A stretch of DNA of 64,000 nt from Owenia fusiformis (GCA_903813345.2 CAIIXF020000007.1:1989730-2053729); one strand, 5' to 3'; positions 1 through 13,400 are shown, numbered from the stretch's first letter. A program made the numbers and translations. Notes: generated from the sequence alone by a model not told the origin.

Positions 1-675
1 TTTAGTGGTTTAATTTTCATATTTCCCTTATGTATCTAATAGTTATGCAAATTAAAACATGCCCAGTAAAAGAAAATGTTATCTGTCCAATACAAGAAAA
101 GATATTTCACTTCTTGTGATTTTGTTACATGGGGTCTATGGGAAATCAACCTGAACTAGAAGTCACATTTTCAAAAAAACCTTAAATTTTCAAAGTTGAT
201 AAACAATTTTCAAAACCATATTTTAAAAAACATCTTTTGCATGTAGATTTCAAACATGACATCACTTATGACTGAATTTTGAATATAAATGACATAAATC
301 AAGAAATTATTTCTACTCGCATCTAGATTATTAATATTGACATAGAAATTCAGCAAAGGAACTAGGGAGGTTATTTTAACAATAAAAATGGTAGGTCAGA
401 GCATGGGCATCCAACTATAGCATACATACATTTTGGTCCAGAAATAATAATATTGATGATACTCCTTGAATTTTAACATTTAATATCCCAAACTCCCACA
501 TTGCAGAAAAGTATATCCCTTATTAATTCATAATTACCAAAATAAATGTCTCCAAGGCTTTATACCAGAGTATACCCAGTGCAATTTTCATGAATTTGAG
601 CTAACATTTCGCGAAAATGAAGTAGGGATTATCTAAGCCAGATTTGCTTATTGTGGTTAGACTTTTTAAGTGTTC
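1..675. repeat. Intergenic; dispersed repeat with inverted copy at 8.95-9.24 kb
   Basis: I see no gene here. The stretch from about 30 to 330 matches 8950-9236 in reverse orientation. Shared segments include the run around 'catggggtctatggg', the 'gaaaagatatttcac' run and the 'tttctactcgcatct' end. This marks a dispersed repeat of about 300 bp with two diverged copies, one here and one in an ABHD2 intron. No terminal repeats or coding capacity could be recognised, so the class is open. Confidence 0.5.
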
Positions 676-1083
676 TTAAGGACAGGGTGCATGTTGGGAA
701 ATTTTCTGCATTCCTCAATTGAGTCACATGTTATTTTTCAAACAAGAATAACTCCTTCCCCACATTGTCTACATCTTCCAAGTTCTAGTGCACTTATGTG
801 CCTAGAAAAGCCTTGTGAGAAGGTTTGTTTTGTAAAATGTATAAAAAATGAGAAAATTCAGTGAAAAAAATTTCTGAAAATTTTCTGATTTTTTTCACTG
901 AATTTTCTTGTTTTTTATACACTTTATCAAAACATTCTTCTCACATGTCTTTTCTAGGCACATAAGTGTACTCTTTGTGCAAAACTGGAAGATATAGACA
1001 ATTTGGGGAAGGAGTGATTCTTGTATGAAAAATAACATGAAAAAATAACATGAAAATTTCCCATCATGCACCCTGACCTTAAA
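676..1083. mobile_element. Foldback (MITE-like) element 1
   Basis: The two halves are inverted copies of each other. The left end has 'aaggacagggtgcatg' and the right end has 'catgcaccctgacctt'. Inner arms match across the 'tgtgcctagaaaag' / 'cttttctaggcaca' segments, and the centre is an A/T-rich loop near 870-890. Arms are about 195 bp each. The short ORF read across the left arm is an accident of the repeat. A non-autonomous DNA element is the likely class; no target duplication was firmly identified. Confidence 0.6.
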
Positions 1084-1103
1084 TTGCGCAAGGATCCTGC
1101 CAT

Positions 1104-1648
1104 TTATCCCGTACCAGGACTATAGTCCTGCATTGAGAGCATTCTTTTGCCTGTACGATTACAACTTGGGAGAATTACCTACGCCCCTTACACTTAAGAT
1201 ACCTACTTCAATTGATTCCTGGGTATTTTAGCATTCTTTTCGTGTAGTTGAATCCACAATTGTCTGGGTATATCCGCAGAACGGGAACATTTTTCTTTTT
1301 CATCGAGAGATATTCCATCACTTTACAAGATGGCGGTTGGATTTAAAAGGGGATTCCCCGTTTGACTGACCCGGAAGTGGCCCGGAAGCACCAAAAATGG
1401 AGGAATTTGACGGTTGAAATAAGTTAAATATTACACGCAAATATTGTGATTAAAAACGAAAATTTCGTTGTTCTGCCGATAAACCCAAACAATTGTGGAT
1501 TCAACTACAAGAAAAGAATGCTAAAATACCAAGGAATCTATTGAAATAGGTATCTTAAGTGTAAGAAGCGTAGAAAATTCTCCCATGTTGTAATCGTACA
1601 GGCAAAAGAATGCTCTCAATGCAGGACTATAGTCCTGGCACGGGATAA
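1104..1648. mobile_element. Foldback (MITE-like) element 2
   Basis: This is an inverted repeat with arms of about 180 bp. The left arm is 1104-1283 and the right arm about 1471-1648. Both tips carry the palindrome 'aggactatagtcct', and both arms share 'gcattcttttgcctgtacga' and 'gttgaatccacaattgt' in opposite orientation. The central unique part contains 'aatggaggaatttgacgg'. A partial copy of the centre and right arm lies at about 20098-20337, which shows that this is a dispersed family. Confidence 0.65.
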
Positions 1649-1672
1649 CCTGCCATGAACGTGGTAGCCTAG

Positions 1673-2061
1673 AGTCCATTTCACTGCTTCAGTTCGTCAG
1701 TAGAACGGCAAAAATAAGAAATTGGGAGACCATTGTGCAATAATATGTGGAAAAGTATATTCATAATGTACATGAATGACATTTGTATATCTTGGATTGC
1801 TTCTAGTTTGGCTTATAAAGTGTGTGGCCTCTTATATTTGGATGTTTCTCTGCCATGTTATTTTCAATAAGATTAACATGGCTGAAATTCTTTAAATTAC
1901 AAGACGACACAGGCTTATTGCACAAAAAACTAAAAAATCTGAAATATACAAATGTCATTCATGTACATTATGAATATACTTTTCCATATATTATTGCACA
2001 ATGGTCTCCCAATTTCTTATTTTTGCCGTTCTACTGACGAACTGAAGCAGTGAAATGGACT
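1673..2061. mobile_element. Foldback (MITE-like) element 3
   Basis: The left tip 'agtccatttcactgc' is the inverse of the right tip 'gcagtgaaatggact'. Arms extend about 120 bp, covering 'gtacatgaatgacatttgta' and its inverse. The centre carries 'gtggcctcttatatttgga', which reappears in reverse orientation near 19766-19797. This element follows elements 1 and 2 almost without a gap. Confidence 0.65.
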
Positions 2062-2317
2062 TTAGTGTTATCGTGAAAGTCTGGTATAACCTAGTTCAAC
2101 GTTCACCCTGCTATGACCGTGACATATGACAAGTGTAACGTTCATTAGTATCGGTGTTTCTATTCGACTTAGATGATCAAAACTAAATCAAATATTATTT
2201 GACCTTGCGACATGATTTTTCAGATTTCTTTTTAGAAAACGATAAATATATTATTTTGCATTACATACACTCTTTCTAATTGCGAATTGTAATTCAAACA
2301 GAGAAGCATATACTTAC

Positions 2318-2422
2318 GGAGCCTGGAACACCATATTGCTGCCAAGTTTGGCTTCTCACGACCGACGAAGTCGAAAAACCACGGCGGGAGAGCTGCATAA
2401 GATTTCGTCCGAGAGAAGCCAT
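2318..2422 (-). CDS. First coding exon of a probable mitochondrial precursor protein, COX7C-like (partial)
   Basis: On the minus strand an ATG in good context (A at -3, G at +4) opens a 35-codon exon that ends at a consensus donor (GTAAGTA). The peptide begins MASLGRNLMQL, is rich in Arg, Ser and Thr with no acidic residue, and continues through RRGFSTSSVVRS to YGVPGS. This is the composition of a mitochondrial presequence. The layout resembles cytochrome c oxidase subunit 7C, a single-pass inner-membrane subunit of complex IV whose precursor has an RRF-TTSVVRRS stretch followed by a GxPGxNLPF motif; here the exon would stop just before NLPF. The stretch is richer in CpG than its surroundings. 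I could not find exon 2 between 1 and 2317; it may lie beyond the left edge. Another small mitochondrial protein is possible. Confidence 0.5.
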
Positions 2423-3482
2423 TTTGATTTTTATCACTTTACACGACGCATATTTTAATTATGATTTTAGAAAATTGTTGTTCATCATTTGAACTCATTT
2501 ATTACTACTCAACAAAGGTATCCCGCATAACAATCGTGAATAAAATTATAAAGTACAGCATAGGATTCAAACATAAATCATGTTTTACCATTTTTAAGGC
2601 TATCATATTTTAGATTAAAAAATACGTGACAGTTCTTCGTGCTCCACACTTTCCACTGAACGATAAAGCAAACCAATAGTTATATCATACGCACAAATTC
2701 CCGGGTATAAGAATCAATGCTGTTGCCTCAACTGGTCATAGGAACCAGTCATAATTATTTTCCACACCAGTTGTGTACATATTTCAGCAAAAGGATGATA
2801 AATGAAATTTCAGTATTATTTTACTAATAAAGGGCAAAATGTCAATTTTGAAAGGTCATTACCATCCTTCATTCAACAGTGTCAAGATTCTCGGGACAAA
2901 AATATTGACATTTAAAAGTACTGTTTTTTTCGTTTCTTTTGAAAGAAATAATTCCAAGAAATTTTCAAGGAAAGACTTGTTCAAAAATGGTCATTATAAA
3001 TTGATAATCCTTTTGAAAAAGTGCTACTTTGGACTTAATCATTTCTCTGACTAGTTTTATGTGTATGCATTTTTAAAACACGTTACTTTGCCTTGAAAAG
3101 GTTACTTTATTGGACTTTAACTTTTCTCAATGAAAAATGGATAATTTATTATGTAGGTATTTTTAAAACATGTTACTTTGCCTTAAAAAATGTTAATTTA
3201 TTAGAATCCAACTATTCTCCACGAAGAGTACCTTCATTGGCATTGCTCATGTTGCTCAAAGTTCTTCTGGTAGAAAATTATGCACAGAATTCAATCTCTT
3301 AAAATCTTAAATTGACAGTGGCCTAACCCCAATAAGATGACACTGAACTCAAAATATTGACTTTACTATCATAATGATATACCATTGATTCAGCAGGCGA
3401 GGGGCCAATGACCTATCATTTCAATTATTTTTTTTATTTTCTCAACCAATGGCTGAATGGCATTACATACAAACAAGGCATT
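2423..3482. other. No gene recognised
   Basis: This is AT-rich DNA without credible coding potential. It holds a diverged tandem duplication at about 3060-3210, in which the segment 'cgttactttgccttgaaaag' recurs about 100 bp later as a near copy. The upstream part (2423-2600) could contain the promoter of the minus-strand exon ending at 2422, but no TATA or initiator stands out. Confidence 0.4.
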
Positions 3483-3852
3483 AACATGACAACATGTCAC
3501 CACCTAGTTGCTCACAATAGTTCAATCTTGAGTCAGATTTTAATTTCTGAGAACTTGTAGATGATTTTGAAAAAAAAATGGTCAATTTGAAGCAAGTTGA
3601 AAAAAGACCTTTTTTGACCCTGAAAAGGTCATTGAAGGTCAAATCTAAAGTCAGATTTGAATCTCTAAAAACATGAAGATGATTTTGAAAAAAATTGAAG
3701 TCAGTCTAAACAGTATTTATTAAGTTATTCGAAGTTGTAAGAATTTGTTACAGACGCCGATCGCCAACTGTCAACCACCAACTATCAACCAGCACCCGCC
3801 GTAAACCAAACGGAGACCATAACAATATGTCACCACTTTTTGGTGGTGACAT
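3483..3852. mobile_element. 'gtcaccacc' repeat family, longest copy
   Basis: The left end contains 'acatgtcaccacct' and the right end 'ggtggtgaca' in inverse, a short terminal inverted repeat. Related fragments lie at about 7995-8131, 26580-26720 and 56484-56570. They are recognised by 'aatgtcaccacctg', 'caatatgtcaccac', and the 'tgttacagacgcc' or 'tgttacagatgcc' motif. A degenerate non-autonomous DNA transposon is likely. Confidence 0.45.
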
Positions 3853-4049
3853 AATTATCTATGGAACACTGATCTATGAAACATTACTCCCTGGAATGTG
3901 TCAAATGAATACAAACATATATCAGGGTGCCCTGCCAAGAATAAGAAGACAAAACAATAAATTCATAATTTAGAATGTGTTTTGTGTATTGCATTGCTCT
4001 GTATTGTGTTCAATGTTTACAGTCTTACAAGATGATCTACATTCGCATT

Positions 4050-4927
4050 TCTCCAAGCATATTGCAACATTAAGGTAACACAGTGTAACATTAAGGCAAC
4101 ACAGTGTAACATTAATGAAACACAGTGTAACATGAAGGCAACACAGTGTAACATTAATGAAACACAGTGTAACATGAAGGCAACACAGTGTAACATTAAT
4201 GAAACTCAGTGTAACATGAAGGCAACACAGTGTAACATTAATGAAACTCAGTGTAACATGAAAGGCAACACAGTGTAACATTAATGAAACACAGTGTAAC
4301 ATGAAGGCTATTAATGAAACATAGTGTTACATCAATGAAACACAGTGTAACATTAATGAAACACAGTGTAACATCAATGAAACACAGTGTAACATTAATG
4401 AAACACAGTGTAACATTAATGAAACACAGTGTAACATTAAGGCAATACAGTATAACATTAAGAAAACAAAGTGTAGCATGAATGAAACACAATTGAACAT
4501 TAATGAAACATAGTGTACCATCAATGAAACATAGTGTAACATCAATGAAACATAGTGTAACATCAATGAAACACAGTGTAACATCAATGAAACAAAGTGT
4601 AACATCAATGAAACACAGTGTAACATTTAGGCAAACAGTATAACATTAAGAAAAAAACAAAGTGTAGCATGAATGAAACACAATTGAACATTAATGAAAC
4701 ACAGAGTAACATCAATGAAACACAGAGTAACATCAATGAAACACAGTGTAACATCAATGAAACACAGTGTAACATCAATGAAACACAGTGTAACATTAAT
4801 GAAACACAGTGTAACATTAAGGCAATACAGTATAACATTAAGAAAACAAAGTGTAGCATGAATGAAACACAATTGAACATTAATGAAACAAAGTGTAGCA
4901 TGAATGAAACACAGTGTAACATTTAGG
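4050..4927. repeat. 21-bp minisatellite, about 41 units
   Basis: A tandem array of the unit 'aatgaaacacagtgtaacatt' with point variants ('aaggcaacac', 'catcaatgaaac', 'gtagcatgaatg'). Because 21 is a multiple of three, long ORFs appear on both strands (MNETQCNI-type repeats on plus, MLHCVSL-type on minus). These reflect the period and not a gene. Blocks of variant units recur ('aatacagtataacattaaga' at about 4443 and 4822), which suggests higher-order duplication inside the array. Confidence 0.9.
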
Positions 4928-6727
4928 CAGGGGGCCAGGGTAATAACTCATGCAAGATCTTATTTAAGACTATTATATAATATGCTTAGGTTGACAATGA
5001 TGCCAGGCCAGTATAAAAGAGATCATGCCCTGCCTAGCTTAATCTGTTAAATGTACATATACAACAATATATAATAATATTTGAAAATATTGATAAAAGA
5101 TTTAAATAACAATATAACTACATGTATCATCAAACTGATTTGTCGACCCTGGATATACATACTAGTATTCTGTGGCTTAACTAAAGGGCTGCTAGCTGTA
5201 ATTCACATCCTAAATAACCTTAAAATATTTTTAAATCATAATATTGATTCCTAGGTCTACATGTAACTTGCATGGAACTTATTCAAGGCTATTGCATTGC
5301 ATTGATATTTTCAGAAAATAAATTGTTACTTACATGTACATATCATAAAGAATTATGCAAATATTTAGGTTGGAAATTACAGCTATTGACCCGTTAATAC
5401 AAAACATAATAATAATGTATGCATATTTTTGTAATTATATATCTGTATAACAATCTACAATAACATGTATAAATATTTATAACATGGCTAAACTGAATGT
5501 CATGCATTGTAATATAATTAAAGATTGCACTTAGGACAACTAGATGATTCTACCCAATCGCTATAGTTCAATAAAAGACCAGTCATCCTGTGACACATAC
5601 CACTGTCTAAATTGGGAAGTAGCACCTCTTATTTGGGTCATATTTTGTTGGATTTCATAAAGATGGCCTCATTTTCAAGAAAAATGGGACTAAATTTTTG
5701 AAAAATGGTTCAAGGTTTGGACAGTTGAGGCATGGGCTTTCAACTAGATAATTGAAAGCCCATGGTTGAGGCAAGTCTATGCAGTTACCTATTATCAAAT
5801 TATTTTAATGAGCACTAAATGACTGACTCAAATGTTTTATTTTAACATATGGCTAATAATTATCCCTTCTGCAAAAACCCACCCATCTCTTCAATTTTAC
5901 AATAACTTAAATTGAAATGACATTTATCTGAATGAAATAGTAAGTAGGCAGAATCTTAGTATTAATCTTACATATAGCAATATCATGTACTCTTTAATAA
6001 TTAATCAAAAAGTCAATTAACACCTTATTCAGCAAGATGTTTGGTTCATAACTAACATGTCAGCAATCAACACATTTGTACATTAGAAAATCAGTGTTGA
6101 CTCATTAAGACTATGTTTACATTAGAGTCAATGGCAAGAAAATGCTGAGCCAAGATACACATGTAGTGTACACTCATAGAGGAAATCTCAATTTACTAGT
6201 CCATTACTGTAATTTGCAAAGATGGTAAAAGAATAAAATAAACATTTAAACCAAATATTGTGGCCTAAAATCCAGTAATCGTATCTGTTACATACATGTG
6301 GAATACATTAAAATAGTCATTTGATGTTACAGTTTTCACAACCAAGGGCATAGCCAAGCATGAGTTGGCTCACAAAATGTTAACTCGATATTTCTTCCAT
6401 TGAAACTGTTAAAACCAGGTCCAATGATTTTATTATAACCCATTTTAAGCTCAAAGCCCGGGGCTCAAAGTAGCCTCACCTAACTAGATTTTGTCTCACC
6501 TATTTCAAGGTGCTGGTTACACCCCAGATAAGCTAATAATTTGAGTTTTGATGTACTGTATATATAAGATAAAATTATAAATATATAAGTTGATATTAGG
6601 TTTTACTCGTAAAATTGTATTTTAGTGCTGAAATGAAACATTACTTTTAACTTACATGTAAGTGTTGCTGAATATTTTCAAATCTTTATCTTATTTGCAA
6701 CAGCAACAGCTAAGTGACATTTAAATA
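4928..6727. other. No gene recognised
   Basis: AT-rich intergenic DNA with many acatgta tracts. One perfect small hairpin lies at 5731-5764 (13-bp arms 'catgggctttcaa' around an 8-base loop). No ORF with protein-like composition and no tRNA was seen. Confidence 0.4.
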
Positions 6728-7410
6728 TTAGGGTTGTTCAAAAAGTTTTACACAAAGGCTTCACAAGAGATGGGATTTTTCGGCAGGGGGAGGGCATTGG
6801 GGCGACCACCCCCCCCCCCTTTCCCAGATTTATTTAGATTTGAAACCGAGCCTAGAATTGAAAGCTCTACAGCTAATTAAAGTCAAAGTGAAATAATGAC
6901 AGAAATGATACTATGTCAGTATCTCGTCTACATCGTTTCTCATATTATATCTAATTTTATACCATGTATAGTTTCTCAGGAACCCATACAGTATGTAAAT
7001 ACTTTGAAGAATAAATACAAAATCGTAAAGTCAATGTTTTTTAAAGTCAAGTTAAGTTTTCTAAAAACACCATTTTTTGTTTTTATTATTGGCAATGTTG
7101 TGCTGAGATATGTTCAGAATGCACCAGAATGCCCCCCATCCCCCTATATTGCGCCACTCGCGCACGACCCATCCATACCCAAAAGTCGCCCCTCCCTTGG
7201 CAAATCCTTCTGACGCCCTTGATATACAAAGTTTAAATCATTCTACAAGCATATGCAATTTCAGAATGATAAGCTATGTATCTCTTGAGATCCATTGACT
7301 TTGAAATTTGAATGAATGGCTACCATAGCAATTGCAAAATTATAAGTAAATGAAAGGTAATTATTCAAAAAATGAGACACAATAGTGCAAAACTTTTTGA
7401 ATGACCCTAA
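6728..7410. mobile_element. Mariner-type MITE with TA target duplication
   Basis: The left end 'ttagggttgttcaaaaagtt' and right end 'aactttttgaatgaccctaa' are inverted copies, and both are flanked by TA. This is the ending and duplication typical of Tc1/mariner elements. The 683-bp body has no transposase. It contains a C-rich tract at 6810-6820 and a segment at 7120-7222 that looks like part of another short element. It ends 33 bp below the ABHD2 stop codon, so it lies in what should be that gene's 3' UTR. Confidence 0.7.
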
Positions 7411-7443
7411 TAGTTGATCAATATGGCTTGTTTTATGTTCTAT

Positions 7444-10400
7444 TTATTCCCCTTTTGAAGAGTTGATTACTGCATCTCCATACTGCACAATTACTTTATC
7501 CAGCCAGGTGAGGGGGTGCATGGCGTACGGGTGACTAGGTTCACATTCAAAGAAACCAAGATGGCCGCCATGTTTTGTCACAGCAAGGACAGCTTTCTCA
7601 TGGGTCACTGAAAAAAGTTTATTATCTTTTATTTTTGAGACTAATTATATATTGAATAAATACATGTAGCTAAATTAAAGAGAGAATCAGAGATAGTGAG
7701 CAGCCTAACAAAAAATTGTTTCAATTGTAAAATATTTCTGGCTTAGAATTTAAACATTTTTCACCCATTTTTGCACCTTGAATCCATTATAACTTCACCA
7801 ATTTATAATATATTGAAGATCTTTTTGGAGATATTGTATTTGAGATTGTAAGGAATACATTGGTAGGTCAATTGGATATGTTGCTTGTAATTTTGTCACC
7901 CCCATAGATCTGATTCTGCCTTTAAAAATGTTAAGTAATATAAAGCTGTCGATTTGTGAGAAGGAATGTAATCATAACAAGGCATTCACACGCCAAAATG
8001 TCACCACCTGTCAGCCTGTTTGCAATTACAAAAGTGTAACAATTGTTACAGACATCAAAAGCAGACACAAAATCTCAGTCTCAAAAACTGGTAATTATAA
8101 CAATATGTCAGCACTATATGGTGGTGGTGTATACTCTTGATGTGAAAATGCTGTGTGGTAGAGTACTCACTGACATATTCTTTGGCATAATGCCATAGAT
8201 CTTTGTGAATAAGGGGATCATCCTCAGCATTCAAAAAGAATATTGGCATGTCTATCTGCAAACAAGAACATGAAAATCATACATACACATTTCCAATAGA
8301 GACAGTCTTCTACATAATAATCAATCTTGAAAGGAAAATTGACATGGAAAAAATGGAAAAAGGGGGTCTTTGGCGCAGCAGGTATTAAGAAGTATATTAG
8401 AGTGAAACCCTCAGGTTTTATTCTTGCTATGTAATGTGATGCTCTTTGGTCGGTACTTGTGTTTCCATTTATGCGAGATGAAAATCTAAGAGTTATTGTG
8501 ACTGTTATTCTGTTAAGGGTGGACACTTACATTATTGAGAACGTATCTACAGCTACTTTTTGTGTAGAACTCTTCAAGAGAGGAGAAACCAGCTCTTCTC
8601 CTGAAATACATGTACATACAGAGTGAGATGGAAATACATACACAGTGAGTCAGTCATTGAAGGTGCAGATTTCAACTTCATTAAGGCAGAGTAGGGAAAA
8701 TGTTGAACTTGTGTTTAGTATAAAGATATGGTGATGAATGGGACAAATGTAGTATTTGTAATATTTCTAAGTTGAAAGTGAGCAAAAGGAATTTAGACAG
8801 TCTTACAGTAGTTCATTGACTGTGATTCAATAAACATATGTGTATGTGCCTAGTATGGATACAGACCCCTCAATAGACATTATTAGACACACATGTGTAT
8901 GAAATCAATGGCAAATGTGTTGGCCACAAAACATTGATAAGAGAAACAGTGCGAATAACCCAGATGCGAGTAGAAATAATCTTGATTTACGTCATTAAAA
9001 ATTCAAAAGTCAGTCAAAGTAATATCATATTTAAAATCTACATGTAAAATTACATCTAGATATGTGGTTTTTAAAAGTGTTTATCAACTTTGAAAAATTA
9101 ATTTTCTTTGAAAATGTGACTTCTAGCTCGGGGAGATTCCCCATAGACCCCATGCTATAAAATCACAAAAAATGAAATATCTTTTCTTTTAGTGGACAGA
9201 TAATATTTTGCTTTACTGGACATATTTTCATTAGTATTAGTATCAGACACAAAAGGGTTATATCAAAATTAAGCCACTTAAATTGATAATATTCAAGTTT
9301 AAGGGAACTTTCTTATATACCTGCCATGTTAATTGACCCGAATCAGCCACCTGGTGGTGAAACTGGTAACTACCTACTTGCATTTGGGTAATTGGGTTGA
9401 GACCAGTAAAATTGTCCAGACTCTCTTACCTTGTGTACACTTCATCTATTTCTGATAGAGCTGTAGCCCAAAATATTTTCTCTGTGTCACAAGCTGTAGG
9501 ATAGAGGCTCTTAGCATGTGCCCCAAATAACACATCCCTGTGGGCGTTTAGAAGTTTCTTTAAATTCTGAGTCATAGCCCAGTTATAGAAGCGCAGCAAT
9601 AGATCCCAGCCAGTGAAGTGAGGCATTGCCCTAAAATGTTAAAAATAAAAATATTGGGTTTTACTGTTTATATTTAGTCGCCATATACAGATAGCATTTC
9701 CTATTCTTAGATTGTGTTTCCTTTATTATAAGACTGTTGGCTGATTAGATAATGGATGCATAACTTAAGAACTGATAACATTTAACTCTCTGTTATTCCA
9801 TTGAGGAAGTGGGTGGTTAATCATGTTAAGTGGGTTTGGCCAAGATTTATGAAGCATAGATCATGTTATTGATTGAATACTTTATAAAGATTGAATACTT
9901 TATAAAGTAATTTATCTGAACTAGTAAAAAGGCATTCAAATTAGGGCCCAAAACTTGATATTTAAATGGCAGCCATTTCGAATTGAGCATCCATATTGAG
10001 AATTCCTTCTCAAGCATTGGTTCTATTCCCATAAGACATCGACTATAAAACTTGAACCTAAATGGACTACCAGTATTTGAGTTATTGCCCAGACCCCCAA
10101 ACAGACAGTGAATGGACAGACGGACAGACAAATGACTTACTAGATATTGTATCTACTTCATTCAGTGTGATAGTAATGATAACCTAATAGCAATACTTAC
10201 GCCATTGCATCGTAACCCTGACATATTGACATTGCACAAATGAACTTTCTCTGGTGCTCTATGCTATCACCCAGGTACTTGCAGATCAAATTGCCTCCCA
10301 TACTGAAGCCAATTGAGAGCAGCTTAGAGTTGGGAAAGACTCTCTCTATTTCTTCTATCATCCTAGCATATTCATCAGTCTCTCCTGCAACATATGAAGT

Positions 10401-13400
10401 TAATAAGGCTGATGAAGTTATAATTCTTTATTTCAAGACTGCATACAAATATAAAATTTAACATACCCGGTAATAGAATAATAAGCCATTTTTTATTATA
10501 CTGACACTGAGACCTTTTACATTCAGAAAACATAATGTTCATCTCAAAGTCATCAACTACATTCACATTATTTGTAGAATACATGTACATGTACTAGTAT
10601 CATGATATTCAAATGATTTCTAATGAAAGAAACCACTTATGGATATGGTTGATCTTTTAATGCATATATACTTAAGATGATAATGATGATTATACTGTAT
10701 TGATAACCCAACATTAAGTTAGTTTGATGTGTGGTAAAAAATAGAGTGCTTTGTCATAAACCTTTCATTATAAAGTAAAATACATGTATATGTTTAATAG
10801 TTAAGTACACATCTCAGGCCCGTAGCCAGGATTTGCCAAGGGGGGGAGGGGGGGGTTCAGTTTTCAAAAATTTCCAGGGGGTTCACATTTGACAATTTTG
10901 GCCCAAATATGGCTAAAATCACTTGAGAAGTGCTCAAAATGGTGAAAAACTGCATGATTTTGAAAGAATTTTTGGCCAGGAGGGGGGGGGGTTTCACCCG
11001 AACCCTGCGAACCCCCCCTGGCTATGGGCCTGCATCTCATAAACAAAAGTGTTGTTCATATTAAAACATCATACACTTAAATATTGACTAATATTTTGGA
11101 CATTTCAAAGAATTGACCTTTAAAAAATATGTACTAAATGAGTTCATTTTTACTCGAAGAAGTGTCTAATCTTAGGGAGTTTATTGTAAAATGTATACAT
11201 GTACCTTAGTACCTTCCTTTGACCAATATATTTTTATTATTCTTAAGTGCAGTCAAGCCCCTTGTTTCTTCACTTACCATATGAAAATATCCTTGGAGCT
11301 GTTAGTTTGATATTTTTCAGAGCCCCCAGGTGGTTCAACACGGCAACCCTGTAGCCGTTACGCTGTGCATGGTCCACAAATGTACGAATGTAAACACTTT
11401 CACTAGAGTTTGCGATACCTGGACAAACACACATTGTGTAGTCACCTGAAAATGGAATGACACAAATCACATACATATCATTCAAAAATACAAAGTGAAG
11501 TTTGTTCTTGATTTGAACATAAATGCAATTCTAAGTTAGAAATCTTGATTAAGTATGCATCTTCTCTCTCTGTCAAGACCCCATATACATGTATCAGGCC
11601 TGTCCGGAAGATTTTCCAAAGGAGGGGTGACTTATGTGCATGGATGTATTGTGCTGCTGACAGACCAGGTGCGCAAAATGCATGGCCACACCATGAGCTT
11701 TCAATAGACCCACACAGTAGCCCCCAATGCACCCCCCCCCTTCAAATGGGCATGTATATTCACAGTGACATGAAAAGAGAATTTTCATGCATATTTCTGT
11801 CAAATCTTCTCACCTCCACTGGAATGTTCAGCAAGAGGTTCAAATACATCAAATGTCATGGTGGCGCCATCTGGCATCACAGAGCTGAGTCTTTGGCCAC
11901 TTGGGAATGGAGATTTTATCCTCCCTAATTTGGCATAAATAACTGTTTGTATATGCCCTGACTTCCCCCATAGTAGTGGTGGAATGTACCTGAAATCATA
12001 TATATTATTAACAAGATTTGATAGAAGGCAAGATAATCAGAACATTCTTATAAGGCAAGATTAACCCATTCACTTGGAATAACCAACAAAGCACATAGAA
12101 GCAAGAAAAGGAAGCAACACCCAATAAGTTATATATCATTTTAAGGGCTAATACCCATACTTTATGTTTTTTGAAAAAATGTGAATATGCAAATGAGATA
12201 GTGTCATTGTGACGTCATAATTCAAGATGGCGCAGTTGGATTTTTTTCAAAAAACATAAAGAATGGGTCCAGCCCTTCAAAATGATATATAACTTATTGG
12301 GTGTTGCTTCTTTACTTGCTTTTAGATTCATTTTCATTTCAGCTTTTCATTTTTTCCATTTTTCCAAAATTTCACAAAGGAGTTAAAAGGACATGATATT
12401 TTACAATATGGCTTGGGTATGAAGAAATTTGGTATATGCATTGTACTCTTTAAACCCATTGGCAATTGGCATAAACTTCAACTTGAACTTAAAGTACATA
12501 CTTGTAGACTTTGTGCTTCTGTCAATGATCTTGAAGTGTCTCGCAATTGCTCCATAATGAATTTTATCTATATCATGTACAATTTAATTAAGTTTATGCA
12601 AAAGTGCATGTGCAGAAAAACTCATTCTGATTATTTTCTTCAAAAATAAATTGTTTTATAGCTCAACTGTGATTTTTTACATTGATCAGAATTGACATTA
12701 ATAAGTTCATAAATTTGATGTATTGTTTTCTACCCAGGGTATCCATCCTGGCGCTCCTAACAATTACATGCATGTATAGGCTCTCCTGGATAACTATATA
12801 CATGTACAGTATAGGCCTACTGATTATATATTGATCAATACATGTATTAGTATTTAATAAACTGAAAATAACCTTAGATGGCTTTCCAGATAGTTGTTGA
12901 TAAGAGAATTTCATATCAATCACAAATTACAATTACGATTTGAAACTATCAGAATGCATCAACAAGCAGAACATATTTTCTAAACAAATTGCAACTAGCT
13001 CAGAAAATATTATTCTTTTAAAATCATTGAAATAAATGTACACTGTGAGTTGCATGATACCATAAAATAAAAAATACTAGAATAAAAACATACCGGTAAC
13101 TGAGAAACTGGATGGGGGGAGGCGTGCTAGTGACCCTACTGTTGACTTAACTTCACATAATTATGATAAATCAAAGATCACAGATATAATAGTACTAAGC
13201 TAGGCATTCAACAATCTCATCTTGGTTGGATGTATTTTCACTCTTAAAGGAAAGGATTGGTATCGATATGGTGAACTGAATTAAACAATGTTTTTCTCTT
13301 AAGTCAATTATTGAAAACATTCTGTAAAAAAACACGATCCTGTTTGTAATTCTGACTGATTGACAATAGTTTAATGCGAAAATTATTTATATATATTTTA

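Noticed and set aside
3970-4922. Several 80-110 codon ORFs (MLHCVSL and NETQCNI types)
   Set aside because: They are translations of the 21-bp minisatellite and occur on both strands.
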